A stretch of 64,000 nt of DNA from an uncultured Duncaniella sp. (GCA_958352885.1 CATWQI010000004.1:265437-329436); one strand, 5' to 3'; shown: positions 36,644 to 44,905, numbered from the stretch's first letter. Notes: a model not told the origin generated them from the sequence alone. Made by a program: numbers and translations.

Positions 36644-36975
36644 AAAGGGTTATCATTATTCTTTACATTACAATATTGGCGGCTACAATATTTGCGGCTG
36701 TTCCCACACGCTATTATGTAGGGAAAATCGAAGTGTCCGAATCATTCTGGAATCAGATGCCCGACAGTATTTATTACATTTCGGGTGAATTTAACTACGA
36801 CACGCTTACGATAAAAAGTCGGGAGCTTCCGTTTACTCATTATATTGACTCTATTTCAATCCCCGGAAGATACATTCTATCTATGCGATCTCCAGAAATA
36901 ATAGCAGACTTGGAGCATGCGTATTCCATGATGAAAAGTAATCAACGAGGAACACCTGATACGCTCCATAAATAA
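36640..36975 (+). CDS. Hypothetical exported protein, 111 aa
   Basis: Not recognised. An N-terminal hydrophobic segment (residues 4-20) acts as a signal peptide or anchor, followed by about 90 residues of mixed structure with an SRELPFTHYI segment. Its ATG overlaps the KilA-N stop, so it is probably co-translated. Confidence 0.55.
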   Translation: MKRVIIILYITILAATIFAAVPTRYYVGKIEVSESFWNQMPDSIYYISGEFNYDTLTIKSRELPFTHYIDSISIPGRYILSMRSPEIIADLEHAYSMMKSNQRGTPDTLHK

Positions 36976-37083
36976 ATACAAGCATTTCTATGGGAATAAC
37001 GGGCAGCAGGTAACACCGGTTCAAGAAGCTTTATATTGTCATAAGAGGCCGGAAAGAAACACTGGAATTCGATGTGTAGAAAC

Positions 37084-37176
37084 AAAAAAGCCACCTTGCG
37101 GTGGCTGCCCTTCGGAGCCGCGTGCCCTTGCGGACACTCGGCAACGTTTAATCCTCGGTTGGCACTGCAAATGTAA
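37084..37176 (-). ncRNA. Candidate small RNA with own promoter and terminator
   Basis: On the minus strand a -7 box TACATTTG (37168-37175) is followed by about 75 nt of hairpin-rich sequence (GTGTCC-GCAA-GGGCAC), then the terminator AGCCACC-GCAA-GGTGGCT running into six Ts (37084-37106). No ORF of note is contained. The deleted IS begins 20 bp upstream of the -7 box and may have replaced its -33 region. No Rfam family is recognised. Confidence 0.45.
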
Positions 37177-37184
37177 TAATTATT
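37174..37184 (+). repeat. 11-bp direct repeat flanking the IS remnant (left copy)
   Basis: TAATAATTATT here and at 38062-38072. The right copy abuts the IS end; the left copy is separated from the recognised left end by 10 bp. A target-site duplication is possible but unproven in such AT-rich sequence. Confidence 0.35.
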
Positions 37185-37194
37185 TTGTAAATTA

Positions 37195-38061
37195 TTGCTG
37201 TCCGATAAAACTTTTTGAGGTCTCCAAAAATTAGAACTGATTCTTGCTAAGGCAAGCGACAAAAGTCGATTACCATTTGCAGGAGTCAGTCCTTTTTGGT
37301 TATTTAGCTGCCGCCAAACAAAACTCAATAACCATGCGCAAAAATAGTCATTTCTTCGGACAGCCGGAGCCATAATACTCCAAAATGGATGAAGCGGCTT
37401 CAGATTATCTACTCGACGACCATAACACTGTTTTCAAACCTGCTGTTCAATGGTGTGGGATGCCATCCGAAGACAGGGAAAAAGAAAGGCGGCATCAAGG
37501 TACATACCGTCATACATGCCAATGAAGGGGTTCCGTCTGATATAAAATTTACCTCAGCAGCAACAAATGACTCTTTCATGCTCAAGCCAACTACTCTGAG
37601 CAAAGGCGACATTATGGCTATGGACTCTGATCCAGATGAAATTATTGCCATATACAGACAACGGTGGGAGATTGAACTGCTGTTCAAGCAGATGAAGCAG
37701 AACTTTCCATTAAAATACTTTTATGGCGAGAGTGCCAACGCTATCAAAATCCAGATATGGGTGACTCTTATCGCAAACTTGCTGCTGATGGTTATGCAGA
37801 AAGGTCTGAAACGCCAATGGAGCTTCTCAGGCTTGGCAACAATGGTCAGAATCACATTGATGTATTACGTTGACTTCCACAGCCTGTTCAATAATCCGGA
37901 AAAAGAGTGGGAAATCATCCTTTCTGAGGCATCCGGTGCACCCCCGTTACCAACGCTTTTTGATTGTGGGGGTTTGTAAAATGAAAGAAAAGACTCGAAC
38001 GCCATGAAATCAGCGTTCGAGCCATCCATTTTTGCCATCTTCAAGTTTTATCGGACAGCAA
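37195..38061 (+). mobile_element. IS4-family insertion sequence, internally deleted
   Basis: 867 bp bounded by inverted ends: the left begins TTGCTGTCCGATAAAACT and the right (38043-38061) is its complement. The only coding part is a truncated transposase frame. The same left end recurs at 41524 in a 53-bp derivative. It is probably immobile without a helper. Confidence 0.75.
37389..37979 (+). pseudogene. IS4-family transposase remnant
   Basis: 196 codons of a DDE transposase that is normally about 400 aa. The N-terminal domain is absent. The first catalytic aspartate position before STTITLFSNLLF is tyrosine. The frame jumps from KGDIMAMD straight to SDPDEIIAIYRQRW, so the strands between appear deleted in frame. 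The YREK signature (YRQRWEIELLFKQMK) with the last catalytic Glu is intact. Both the missing core and the D-to-Y change argue that the protein is inactive. Confidence 0.8.
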
Positions 38062-38072
38062 TAATAATTATT
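38062..38072 (+). repeat. 11-bp direct repeat flanking the IS remnant (right copy)
   Basis: TAATAATTATT directly after the right inverted end; see 37174-37184. Confidence 0.35.
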
Positions 38073-38158
38073 ATATTTGACATTTAGGGTTATTCATTAA
38101 CAGTCCCCGGCAAAGCTGCCGAGGACCAGATTGTTGTTTGTATGATTAGCTGTTTCTT

Positions 38159-38329
38159 TCAGAGTTCCTTTAATATGTTATAAATTTTGAGAATCAGTGC
38201 TTTGTCCGGACTGTTGATTGTGAAGCCACCGCTTTCAATGCGGCAGTTGATGGTCGGTGCCATTATTACTGAGTCGTTGAATACGAAACCAGTCCTTTTG
38301 CTATTCTACTTTCCGTAACGTCCGCCCAT
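38159..38329 (-). pseudogene. Small gene with in-frame amber stop
   Basis: Reads MGGRYGK, then TAG at 38306-38308, then continues in the same frame for 48 codons (NSKRTGFVFNDSVIMAPTIN..., ending KIYNILKEL) to TGA. An internal ATG at residue 24 might still start a shorter peptide. No family recognised. The rest of 37980-38450 holds the IS right end and no intact gene. Confidence 0.45.
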
Positions 38330-38450
38330 CTTAGCACCTTATCCGTTTTTAACCGATCTTCTGTCAAGCCATGTTGGGACAATAGACGGTATCGAGAGAA
38401 ACGACATCAAAGTCTTTTACCGAAACAATACGAAAACAGTTTTCTTCAAA

Positions 38451-39200
38451 TCAGAACGGCTGCAATAAGCACATTATCTTACATCCATTAAAAGAATCCG
38501 TTAAAACCATTTGTATTTCCTTTGGAGGCATGGATTTTAAGGCTATACTATTATCCCACTTGTAGTCAAAATACTTTTCAAATAAAGATAGATATTCCCC
38601 GTCTCCACCCAATGTATAACTGAACGACTCCAGCTCCTCTATGCGTTGTGAGTGAAGTGCCATATTGAGTGTATAGATGTTTGATTCGTCTCGTTCAATA
38701 TCGAAACATCCGTATGCGATACATTTTACTTCATAAGTCACTTTATTTCGCCACATAATTTTCATCTGGCGGGTATTTTCATCATCACGAATGAAACGAA
38801 TTTCATTTCCGATACTCAGGTATGGATTATGATTATCGCCTTCAATTTCGAATACTTTAAATGACAGGTAAAAATCAACTACCGTAAAGTTGAGAGTTAC
38901 TGAAGTGCCTGCTATCACATCTGTGATAGTCAGCGTGGATTCACCGATACTTGATGGACGCACTACAAGAGAGTTGTTTTCGGCATCTATATAGAATTCA
39001 CCAAGCACTTCCGGATTACTTGCAGCTAACTCATACTTACCTCCGCCATCGACGAAGCCGATACGAGCAGTTGTAGCATAACGTATCGTATAATCCGTTT
39101 GTCCGAAGCGAATTGGATAGACCTCCGGTTCTTCACTGCTATCGCATGATGCCAGCATAAAACCGAGAATTAATATGAACGGTATTAATATCTTATCCAT
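38451..39200 (-). CDS. Lipoprotein with bacterial Ig-like N-terminal part
   Basis: 249 aa with a lipoprotein signal ending LASC at residue 19. An 80-residue stretch (residues about 28-108) has the look of a Big2-like domain (IRYATTARIGFVDGGGKYELAASNPEVLG; STLTITDVIAG). The rest is unrecognised and beta-rich. It is 34 bp downstream of the alpha/beta hydrolase and probably in its transcript. Confidence 0.6.
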   Translation of the reverse strand: MDKILIPFILILGFMLASCDSSEEPEVYPIRFGQTDYTIRYATTARIGFVDGGGKYELAASNPEVLGEFYIDAENNSLVVRPSSIGESTLTITDVIAGTSVTLNFTVVDFYLSFKVFEIEGDNHNPYLSIGNEIRFIRDDENTRQMKIMWRNKVTYEVKCIAYGCFDIERDESNIYTLNMALHSQRIEELESFSYTLGGDGEYLSLFEKYFDYKWDNSIALKSMPPKEIQMVLTDSFNGCKIMCLLQPF

Positions 39201-39234
39201 TTTTAATATTCTGATTTGTAAAGCCCGTTATGGT

Positions 39235-40587
39235 TTATTTATAGTTGTTCTTGATGAAAAGTTCTATTGCATCAAGCACTTCGGGAGAAATTGTTTCGCG
39301 TATTTCGTCATATTCCGAAACCTCTCCTGTAACAGCATGTTGCAGCAGGTGGTTAAGTCCGGGCATAAGTTTGGTTTCTGCCTGCGGTATGTGCTCATTA
39401 ATCACTTTTAGGTTGTCAGGAAAAACTTGCGTGTCTTTTGTTCCGTTGATGGCTAAAACCGGACATTTCACACTTCCGAGGAACTCGCATGGATTTAGCG
39501 TAACTAATGTATCAACCCAAGGACCCCGTATTTTCTGCGTCATCTTCAATGACTGAGTAACCATTTGAGGAACAGACAGGTTGTTATTTGCAACAAGGTC
39601 ATCGATATTTATAGGTTTTGAAACACCCTGTTTTGTCTGGGTTGCCATTTCATCAAACACTATATCAATCAGCTTCAGGCTGTTAGCCTTGTCTACTTCC
39701 GATAAATTTAGTTTGTCAAGGTTTTGCTCGTTTTGCCTCATCATTGTTTCCTTTCCTGAAATCGCCATTCCTGCCAGGGAAATAATAAAGTCAGCTTTGC
39801 CTTCCGAGCCGATAATAAACGCTATCGTGCCACCTTCGGAATGGCCGAGAACTCCAACAGGACCTATGCATCTCATAGAACGTAAGAACTCAATACCGCT
39901 GACAGCATCGTCCTTGAATGTAAGAGTAGAGGAAGTAATGAAATCTCCGGTAGATCTGCCCGTTCCGCGGTCGTCATAGCGCAAAGATGCGATTCCATTG
40001 CGGGCAAGATAATCGGCGATAACGGCGAAAGGTTTATGTTCGTAAATTTCTTCGTCACGATTCTGCGGACCGCTTCCGGTCACCATGACTACTGCCGGAA
40101 CTTTAGCTCCATTGATATCAGCAGGCATTGTAAGTGTAGCACTCATCACTGCGCCGTCAGGAGCCGTAAAAACAGTGTCTATCACGGAGTAGGGGAATGG
40201 GGGCTTAGGTGTCTGCGGACGTCTTTCCTCTGCCGAAGAGTCCGGTTCAAGATCAAGGGGGAACGAATAGCCTCTCTGTCGGAAAGTTCCCTTGAGCATT
40301 GTCGGTTCTATTCTTGCCTCATATGATGCTCCTATGGCATTGCAGGTCACTGATACTGAGTCAGCCGTACACAACTCTACAGATGCAGGAATACCGGTAG
40401 CTCCCTGCGACGGAGAGTCGATAGTACACTGCATTTCGCCTGATGCGTCTTCAGAAAAAGTGAAAACAAGCGGCAGACTCATCGGCCCAAGTGACAGACG
40501 ACCGCGCCAGGATCCGGAGAGTGCTGATGCATTCAAAACGGTCATAAGTATCATGACCAAAGCAAGTATAGTGCGATTTCGCTTCAT
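39235..40587 (-). CDS. Secreted alpha/beta hydrolase (esterase/peptidase type)
   Basis: About 450 aa from the ATG at 40587; the longer frame to 40647 lacks a signal sequence at its start. The signal peptide (residues 1-23) is followed by a 100-residue beta-domain, then the hydrolase fold: oxyanion VMVTGSGPQNRDEE, nucleophile elbow GVLGHSEGGTIAF, acid in NGTKDTQV and histidine in PGLNHLLQ. It resembles Bacteroidetes S9/DUF3887-associated esterases; substrate unknown. Its promoter region is shared with the E1/ThiF-like gene through paired palindromes. Confidence 0.85.
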   Translation of the reverse strand: MKRNRTILALVMILMTVLNASALSGSWRGRLSLGPMSLPLVFTFSEDASGEMQCTIDSPSQGATGIPASVELCTADSVSVTCNAIGASYEARIEPTMLKGTFRQRGYSFPLDLEPDSSAEERRPQTPKPPFPYSVIDTVFTAPDGAVMSATLTMPADINGAKVPAVVMVTGSGPQNRDEEIYEHKPFAVIADYLARNGIASLRYDDRGTGRSTGDFITSSTLTFKDDAVSGIEFLRSMRCIGPVGVLGHSEGGTIAFIIGSEGKADFIISLAGMAISGKETMMRQNEQNLDKLNLSEVDKANSLKLIDIVFDEMATQTKQGVSKPINIDDLVANNNLSVPQMVTQSLKMTQKIRGPWVDTLVTLNPCEFLGSVKCPVLAINGTKDTQVFPDNLKVINEHIPQAETKLMPGLNHLLQHAVTGEVSEYDEIRETISPEVLDAIELFIKNNYK

Positions 40588-40720
40588 GTGGTAGATTGGA
40601 TTCAAACACTCTTGCGAGCGTTGAGTTTTTCTGTGTAAAATTAACAAAATCTATTCAGTTATGCAAATTTGGATACAATGACGGTGACACTACGGAATAT
40701 CCATAATTTTATAGTTAATG

Positions 40721-40728
40721 CAAAGTTA
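40721..40728 (-). promoter_or_regulatory. Second -7 box (TAACTTTG) upstream of the alpha/beta hydrolase
   Basis: TAnnTTTG match on the minus strand, 134 bp before the ATG; additional to the palindrome-linked box at 40797-40804. Confidence 0.45.
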
Positions 40729-40796
40729 CAAAGCCTATATGACTTTAGCTGTGACAAATGTCTCAACAGGCCATTTTGCCGGTAACTTTATATTGG

Positions 40797-40922
40797 CAAA
40801 GTTAATCAGTCGTTCCGAGACTGCCTGCACACTTTTGTGTGCATTTGATAGTGACGTAGGCTTCGAGAGGGCATTTGCACACAAAAGTGTGCATGAAATT
40901 CGATGTTGAACGTCTAATTTTG
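40797..40922. promoter_or_regulatory. Divergent promoters with paired palindromic operators
   Basis: Palindromes TGCACACTTTTGTGTGCA (40826-40843) and its complement (40876-40893) are separated by 32 bp. The minus -7 box TAACTTTG is at 40797-40804 and the plus box TAATTTTG at 40915-40922. Each box starts exactly 30.5 bp from the centre of its palindrome. The same spacing recurs at 59599-59712. It fits an activator centred near -41. Confidence 0.75.
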
Positions 40923-40934
40923 CCTCAAACAATA

Positions 40935-41519
40935 ATGAATATGGAAAAATCAGGCGGTCTTTCAACCGAGTTAAAACAGAAAATCAAGGGTACTAAAGTT
41001 GCCGTTATAGGCAATATTGCTGTTGACCTGATATCTGAGGCTATACGAAGGTTGGGCTTCGAGGACATTGTTATCATGTCGGATTGTTCAAAGCTCGACT
41101 TATGTGATATAGTAATATGCACCTGCACAGAGAAGGAAGCCTGCCGGGAAGTGATTGCTCATTGCTATAATATATCGGTGCCAGTGATTTGTGCTTTCAA
41201 CTTTGGCATAGGCGGTTGCGTCACGGTCGTAATGCCGGAAAAGCGACTGCCGCATTTTGTCGAGGCAAAAGCTGATGATGACACGGTAAAGGCTATGCTT
41301 GACTATACGAGCGGTTACTGCAAGTTTTGGAATGTTCCCGGCAATGGCTGGGTTGACTGCGCAATGAAATGGATTGCATCGCCCGAAGTCAGTTCATCGG
41401 TCGGCGAATACACCATGACTGCTATGACAGCACATTTGTTGGTCGCAATCATCGCCGGAAACAAAATCAAGACATATCCGAAATTCTATCTCTCGACCAT
41501 CGTCAAAGATGTAAATTAA
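40935..41519 (+). CDS. E1/ThiF-like Rossmann protein (paralogue A)
   Basis: About 194 aa. The start at 40935 (or 40941) is chosen because an in-frame TTG at 40875 lies upstream of the -7 box at 40915-40922. The N-terminal KVAVIGNIAVDLISEAIRRLGF resembles a ThiF/MoeB/E1 Rossmann entry but lacks a full GxGxxG. VPVICAFNFGIGGCVTVVMP matches the E1-like core strand, followed by GYCKFWNVPG, absent from ordinary ThiF. There is no adenylating Arg/Asp set and no catalytic-Cys motif that can be placed. A clear paralogue lies at 57812-58345. Function unknown. Confidence 0.7.
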   Translation: MNMEKSGGLSTELKQKIKGTKVAVIGNIAVDLISEAIRRLGFEDIVIMSDCSKLDLCDIVICTCTEKEACREVIAHCYNISVPVICAFNFGIGGCVTVVMPEKRLPHFVEAKADDDTVKAMLDYTSGYCKFWNVPGNGWVDCAMKWIASPEVSSSVGEYTMTAMTAHLLVAIIAGNKIKTYPKFYLSTIVKDVN

Positions 41520-41523
41520 ACTA

Positions 41524-41576
41524 TTGCTGTCCGATAAAACTTTTTGAGGTCTCCAAAAAGTTTTATCGGACAGCAA
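41524..41576. mobile_element. 53-bp mini-IS: fused IS4-type ends, also a terminator
   Basis: 22-bp perfect inverted repeats around a 9-nt centre. Bases 41524-41559 equal the first 36 bp of the IS remnant at 37195, and the other half is its right end. It lies exactly between the convergent E1/ThiF-like and TonB receptor genes, whose stops are 5 bp away on each side, so it probably serves as a two-way terminator. Confidence 0.8.
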
Positions 41577-41580
41577 TTAT

Positions 41581-43935
41581 TTAGAATCGATTCTTCTCAT
41601 TTGTACCTGCCCCACGGCCTTTGTAACGGTCACGACTGGAGTTGAATGTGTACTGAAGAGTCAGGTAGAATGAGCGGCTTAAATCAGTAACACAGACATA
41701 GCGGGTTATATCTCTGTTGAATGAGGTAACGCCATAATTACGCTTATTGAAGATGTCGTTTGCCTCGGCAGAAACACTGAAGCTATTGTTAAAGAAAGCC
41801 TTGTACAGTTTGGCATTCAGGTAGGAGCAAGATTTGCGATACAGATTTCTGTCATTGCCTGCACTTTCCCATGCCATGTCTACGTTCAACCATATATCAT
41901 AGGGAAGATGTATGGCATTCTGCCACTGCACCATTCCTTGTGGATTATCCAGGTGTTTGCGCCCTTGCCAAGTGTCGATTGCAAACCACTGCTTCGTTAT
42001 GCCGAGATTTATTCGTGGCTCCCAAATACCAATGTTGAAACCGGTTCCTATAAAAGCACGGATTGAATGTATCTCCGGAAAATTATCCAGAGTCATGAGT
42101 TTCACTTCGCCACTTTCTCCGTAGGGCTTGGTTGTAGATATAATGGGATCTTTTTTATAGGTATATGACAATTGTGCGAAGAATCGTCGCCATGCCCCGG
42201 TAAGTTCTACAGTGTGTATCTTCTCAGGCTTAAGGTATGGATTTCCACCTTGAAGTGTATAACGGTTGATATAATCGATTGCGCCATCCAGATCGCCATA
42301 ATTTGGTCGTTTTGTCTTGCCGGTATAGTTTATTGAAAGTTGGACTTTGTCGATTGTTGTCGACATAAAGAAGGAGGGGAAGAGATTATTATATGTCTTA
42401 CTCTGATCTTCTTTTTTCTGCCCGTTTTCCAGATAATCGAATTTCACGTGCTCATACCTCAATCCGGCTCCAAAACTAAAACGACCGAATGTCTGTCGGA
42501 AATCAAGGAAGCCGGCAATATTATTTTCGTTAACCCGTGTATCCGCATCATTTATGATTTCTGCGTCAGTCAGATAATCGGAAGAGAAGCGAGAGGATAC
42601 GAATTCCTCTCCGGTCTCAATCGTGCCGTTCCACACAGGATAGCTTAAAACCAGTTTCTCTGCAAACATGCGTCCCTGATTCGTACCGAGGGAGTGTATC
42701 AACGATTTTCCATCTGTCAGGCTAATCCCATCAACCGTGACATTGGATCGGGATTTATTCCACAGATAATCAGCGTTGAGATCAATGCCAAGTTCCCCGA
42801 CTTTGCCGTTATAATACATATTGGCATAATGCCGTGGGAGTTTTTTTGTATCTCCTGAGCGTAGGCTTGTGGCTACGTCTAAAATTTCCCTGTCAGCTGA
42901 CAATTCAGTCGCATGGGAGTGATGCATCTTGTCATTTGTGATCCCATTGCTGTAATAGGCACCTATTGAATGTTTCTCATTAAACATATATGAGAATCCC
43001 GTCTTTCCGAAGAAATCTTTCACATTTCCGTAGCCTTTCTGAGTTATCTCTTCCTTCCATGACAGAGAGGAGGTGGATATTCCATATTGATTGCTCTGGA
43101 ACTTCGCTATTGCCCCACCGAAATTGGCGAATACCTCCAGTCCGCCTGTCCGATATTTAAAATTCGCCTGATTCACACTGGAGACATATTTATTTTCCCT
43201 GAGAACAGTCCGAAGCAACCCGCTGAAACCATCTCCCTGCGGTCGTTTCGTTGTTATACGGATTACGGAATTGACCGAAGCGTCATATCTGACTCCCGGA
43301 TTTGTCACAACTTCAACGTTTTTTATATCAGCAGAGCTTATCTGTATGAGTTCGTTGGGATCCCGTACGAGACGACCATTGATATAGATTGCCGGGGAGC
43401 CCTTGCCGAAAACCTCAAATGACCCATCGCGTCCGACAACCATAGGAACTTGAACCAGAACATCCTCGGCTGTTCCGGCATGTTCAAGCTGTGTGCCTGC
43501 AACATTCGTGACAAGGGCATCCCCCTTTATGGCAGTTACCGGGCGGTTTGATTTTACCACGACTTCACCAAGCATGGTGCTTTCGGTGTCAAGTACAATT
43601 ATACCAAAATCACCAGTCAGAGGAATATCAAGGGTTTGAGGAGCATAACCAATAGAAGAGATTTTAATAAACTTGGGACTGTCCCAAACCCCACTGAACA
43701 TAAAAGTTCCATCTTTATCAGTGACCGTACCTGCGAGATATGTAGTATCAGCTTTCAGCAGGACAACATTTACAAAATCTATTGGAGTCTTGCTTTCATC
43801 TACAATAACCCCTTTCAAATTGGGCGAAAGAGCAATATCAACACCAGATTGACTTGTGGCAGTTGTGTGTGAAAATGCCGCCAACGGCATCATGGTCATA
43901 AGATATAGGATCGATTTAATTATTAGTTTATTCAT
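41581..43935 (-). CDS. TonB-dependent outer-membrane receptor (carboxypeptidase-regulatory plus plug and barrel)
   Basis: 784 aa. A signal peptide ends near AAFSHT. A CarboxypepD-regulatory domain (LKGVIVDESKTPIDFVNVVLL...TVTDKDGTF) covers about 38-120, the plug (ALVTNVAGTQLEHAGTAEDVLVQVP...IYINGRLVRD) about 140-230, and a barrel the rest, ending QYTFNSSRDRYKGRG. No SusD partner is present, and no obvious TonB box is seen. The substrate may be a peptide or siderophore. The Crp/Fnr regulator gene lies 58 bp upstream in the same direction. Confidence 0.85.
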   Translation of the reverse strand: MNKLIIKSILYLMTMMPLAAFSHTTATSQSGVDIALSPNLKGVIVDESKTPIDFVNVVLLKADTTYLAGTVTDKDGTFMFSGVWDSPKFIKISSIGYAPQTLDIPLTGDFGIIVLDTESTMLGEVVVKSNRPVTAIKGDALVTNVAGTQLEHAGTAEDVLVQVPMVVGRDGSFEVFGKGSPAIYINGRLVRDPNELIQISSADIKNVEVVTNPGVRYDASVNSVIRITTKRPQGDGFSGLLRTVLRENKYVSSVNQANFKYRTGGLEVFANFGGAIAKFQSNQYGISTSSLSWKEEITQKGYGNVKDFFGKTGFSYMFNEKHSIGAYYSNGITNDKMHHSHATELSADREILDVATSLRSGDTKKLPRHYANMYYNGKVGELGIDLNADYLWNKSRSNVTVDGISLTDGKSLIHSLGTNQGRMFAEKLVLSYPVWNGTIETGEEFVSSRFSSDYLTDAEIINDADTRVNENNIAGFLDFRQTFGRFSFGAGLRYEHVKFDYLENGQKKEDQSKTYNNLFPSFFMSTTIDKVQLSINYTGKTKRPNYGDLDGAIDYINRYTLQGGNPYLKPEKIHTVELTGAWRRFFAQLSYTYKKDPIISTTKPYGESGEVKLMTLDNFPEIHSIRAFIGTGFNIGIWEPRINLGITKQWFAIDTWQGRKHLDNPQGMVQWQNAIHLPYDIWLNVDMAWESAGNDRNLYRKSCSYLNAKLYKAFFNNSFSVSAEANDIFNKRNYGVTSFNRDITRYVCVTDLSRSFYLTLQYTFNSSRDRYKGRGAGTNEKNRF

Positions 43936-43952
43936 TTGCCGATATTTTTCGG

Positions 43953-43997
43953 CAAAGTTCGGCAGAAAAAAAGACTTCTGGATAAAACAAGTTTTAT
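43953..43997 (-). promoter_or_regulatory. TonB-receptor promoter with Crp-type palindrome
   Basis: -7-like GAACTTTG (minus, 43953-43960). The palindrome ATAAAACAAGTTTTAT (43982-43997) is centred 29.5 bp upstream and overlaps the stop of the Crp/Fnr gene. Suggests class-II control by that regulator. A GCCGA/TCGGC stem overlaps the start site. Confidence 0.5.
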
Positions 43998-44566
43998 TCG
44001 CCGGAATTTTTAGTGAGACTTTTTCGGATTCGGCTCAGATAAACCGGCGTAACAAGCAGATAAGAGGCAATATCTTTTAAAGAAACTATGTCCAAAATTT
44101 GAGGACATTGGTTGGTTATATCAAGATAACGTTCTGTCGGTGTCTTACGGTAGAGTTCAAGAAAGCGACCATAAATCTCACTGAACAGTGTGCCATTAAG
44201 AGAGGATAGATTCCCCTCGAACGCGGCATCAATCAATCCCTTTGCTTCTGACATTCGGATTTGTGATACTGAGGAATCGGTCCCGGCTTTGATTGTAATT
44301 TCGGATGGGCGACAATTATAAGAATTGTAGAAGTCTGCGACAATCTCACCCTCAAATGCAAATCCTACAACAGCCTCATTGCCGGAGGCTGTTAGAACAG
44401 TATATTTGAAATAGCCGGATTCCACAACCCCAAGATATTTGCCAGGCAGCCCCTGTTGCACAAAGGTCTCTTCTTTTGCATAATGGCACGAACTCCCGTT
44501 CTCCCGACAATAATCCTTTATAGCCGAGAGGTCAACAAGAGAGTCGTATTGATTAAACTGTGCCAT
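43994..44566 (-). CDS. Crp/Fnr-family transcriptional regulator
   Basis: About 190 aa from the ATG at 44566. An earlier frame start at 44578 would overlap the -7 box. The cNMP-binding-like beta-roll covers about 20-115 (VQQGLPGKYLGVVESGYFKYTV; GFAFEGEIVADFYN). The C-terminal winged helix holds DIASYLLVTPVYLSRIRKSL near 170-188, with the recognition helix. The cyclic-nucleotide Arg/Ser pocket is not conserved, as usual in Bacteroidetes. Probably regulates the TonB receptor downstream. Confidence 0.85.
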   Translation of the reverse strand: MAQFNQYDSLVDLSAIKDYCRENGSSCHYAKEETFVQQGLPGKYLGVVESGYFKYTVLTASGNEAVVGFAFEGEIVADFYNSYNCRPSEITIKAGTDSSVSQIRMSEAKGLIDAAFEGNLSSLNGTLFSEIYGRFLELYRKTPTERYLDITNQCPQILDIVSLKDIASYLLVTPVYLSRIRKSLTKNSGE

Positions 44567-44575
44567 ATAGTAATA

Positions 44576-44583
44576 CAAAATTA
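44576..44583 (-). promoter_or_regulatory. -7 box (TAATTTTG) for the Crp/Fnr gene
   Basis: Only about 10 bp before the ATG at 44566, so the transcript would be nearly leaderless. Confidence 0.5.
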
Positions 44584-44641
44584 ATGATTTTTTCTCATTT
44601 GCCTGCCATTCAGGATCTCAAATCTTTGGGAACTTACCGAA

Positions 44642-44675
44642 AAAGAATCGAATTAAATATAGCCAACAGCATTTT
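44642..44675 (+). repeat. Direct repeat flanking the CPBP gene (left copy)
   Basis: AAAGAATCGAATTAAATATA then GCCAACAGCATTTTA; matches 45874-45907 at about 29 of 33 bases. Confidence 0.6.
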
Positions 44676-44730
44676 ACGAGGATTGGAGGAAGATTTGATA
44701 AAGAAGAATGCGTGTAAGTAGTGCTTTGGT

Positions 44731-44898
44731 ATGTGGATTGCACCTAAGTTCCAGTTGCTTCTCGTCAAGGAATACCAGCGGCTTAAATCAGAGGAGCAGG
44801 AATTGATAGGCCTGTCAGCGAAGCGTGAGCTGTCCAAGATAAATTATCGAATCCACACCGATGCCATCAAGCATAATCTCAGCGTAGTCTTAATTTAA
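44731..44898 (+). pseudogene. Fragment of a KilA-N domain gene
   Basis: 55 codons homologous to the middle of the KilA-N gene at 35840: MWIAPKFQLLLVKEYQRLK, then SAKRELSKINYRIHTDAIKHNL, which is identical to its relative. From about 44800 to 44880 the DNA is nearly identical to 36257-36335. Both ends are missing. The remaining part of 44584-44905 holds the direct repeat and no intact gene. Confidence 0.75.
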
Positions 44899-44905
44899 AA
44901 ACAAA

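Noticed and set aside
38321..38468. Plus-strand open stretch ending IKVFYRNNTKTVFFKSERLQ
   Set aside because: No start codon, a stop just upstream, and it overlaps the tail of the lipoprotein gene. It could be a gene relic but cannot be supported.
40875..40934. Longer N-terminus of the E1-like protein from the TTG at 40875
   Set aside because: It would start upstream of the -7 box and inside the operator palindrome.
43982..43997. ATAAAAC-AA-GTTTTAT as another copy of the E1-locus operator
   Set aside because: The position is similar but the sequence lacks the ACACTTTTG core and the spacing is 29.5, not 30.5 bp; reported separately.
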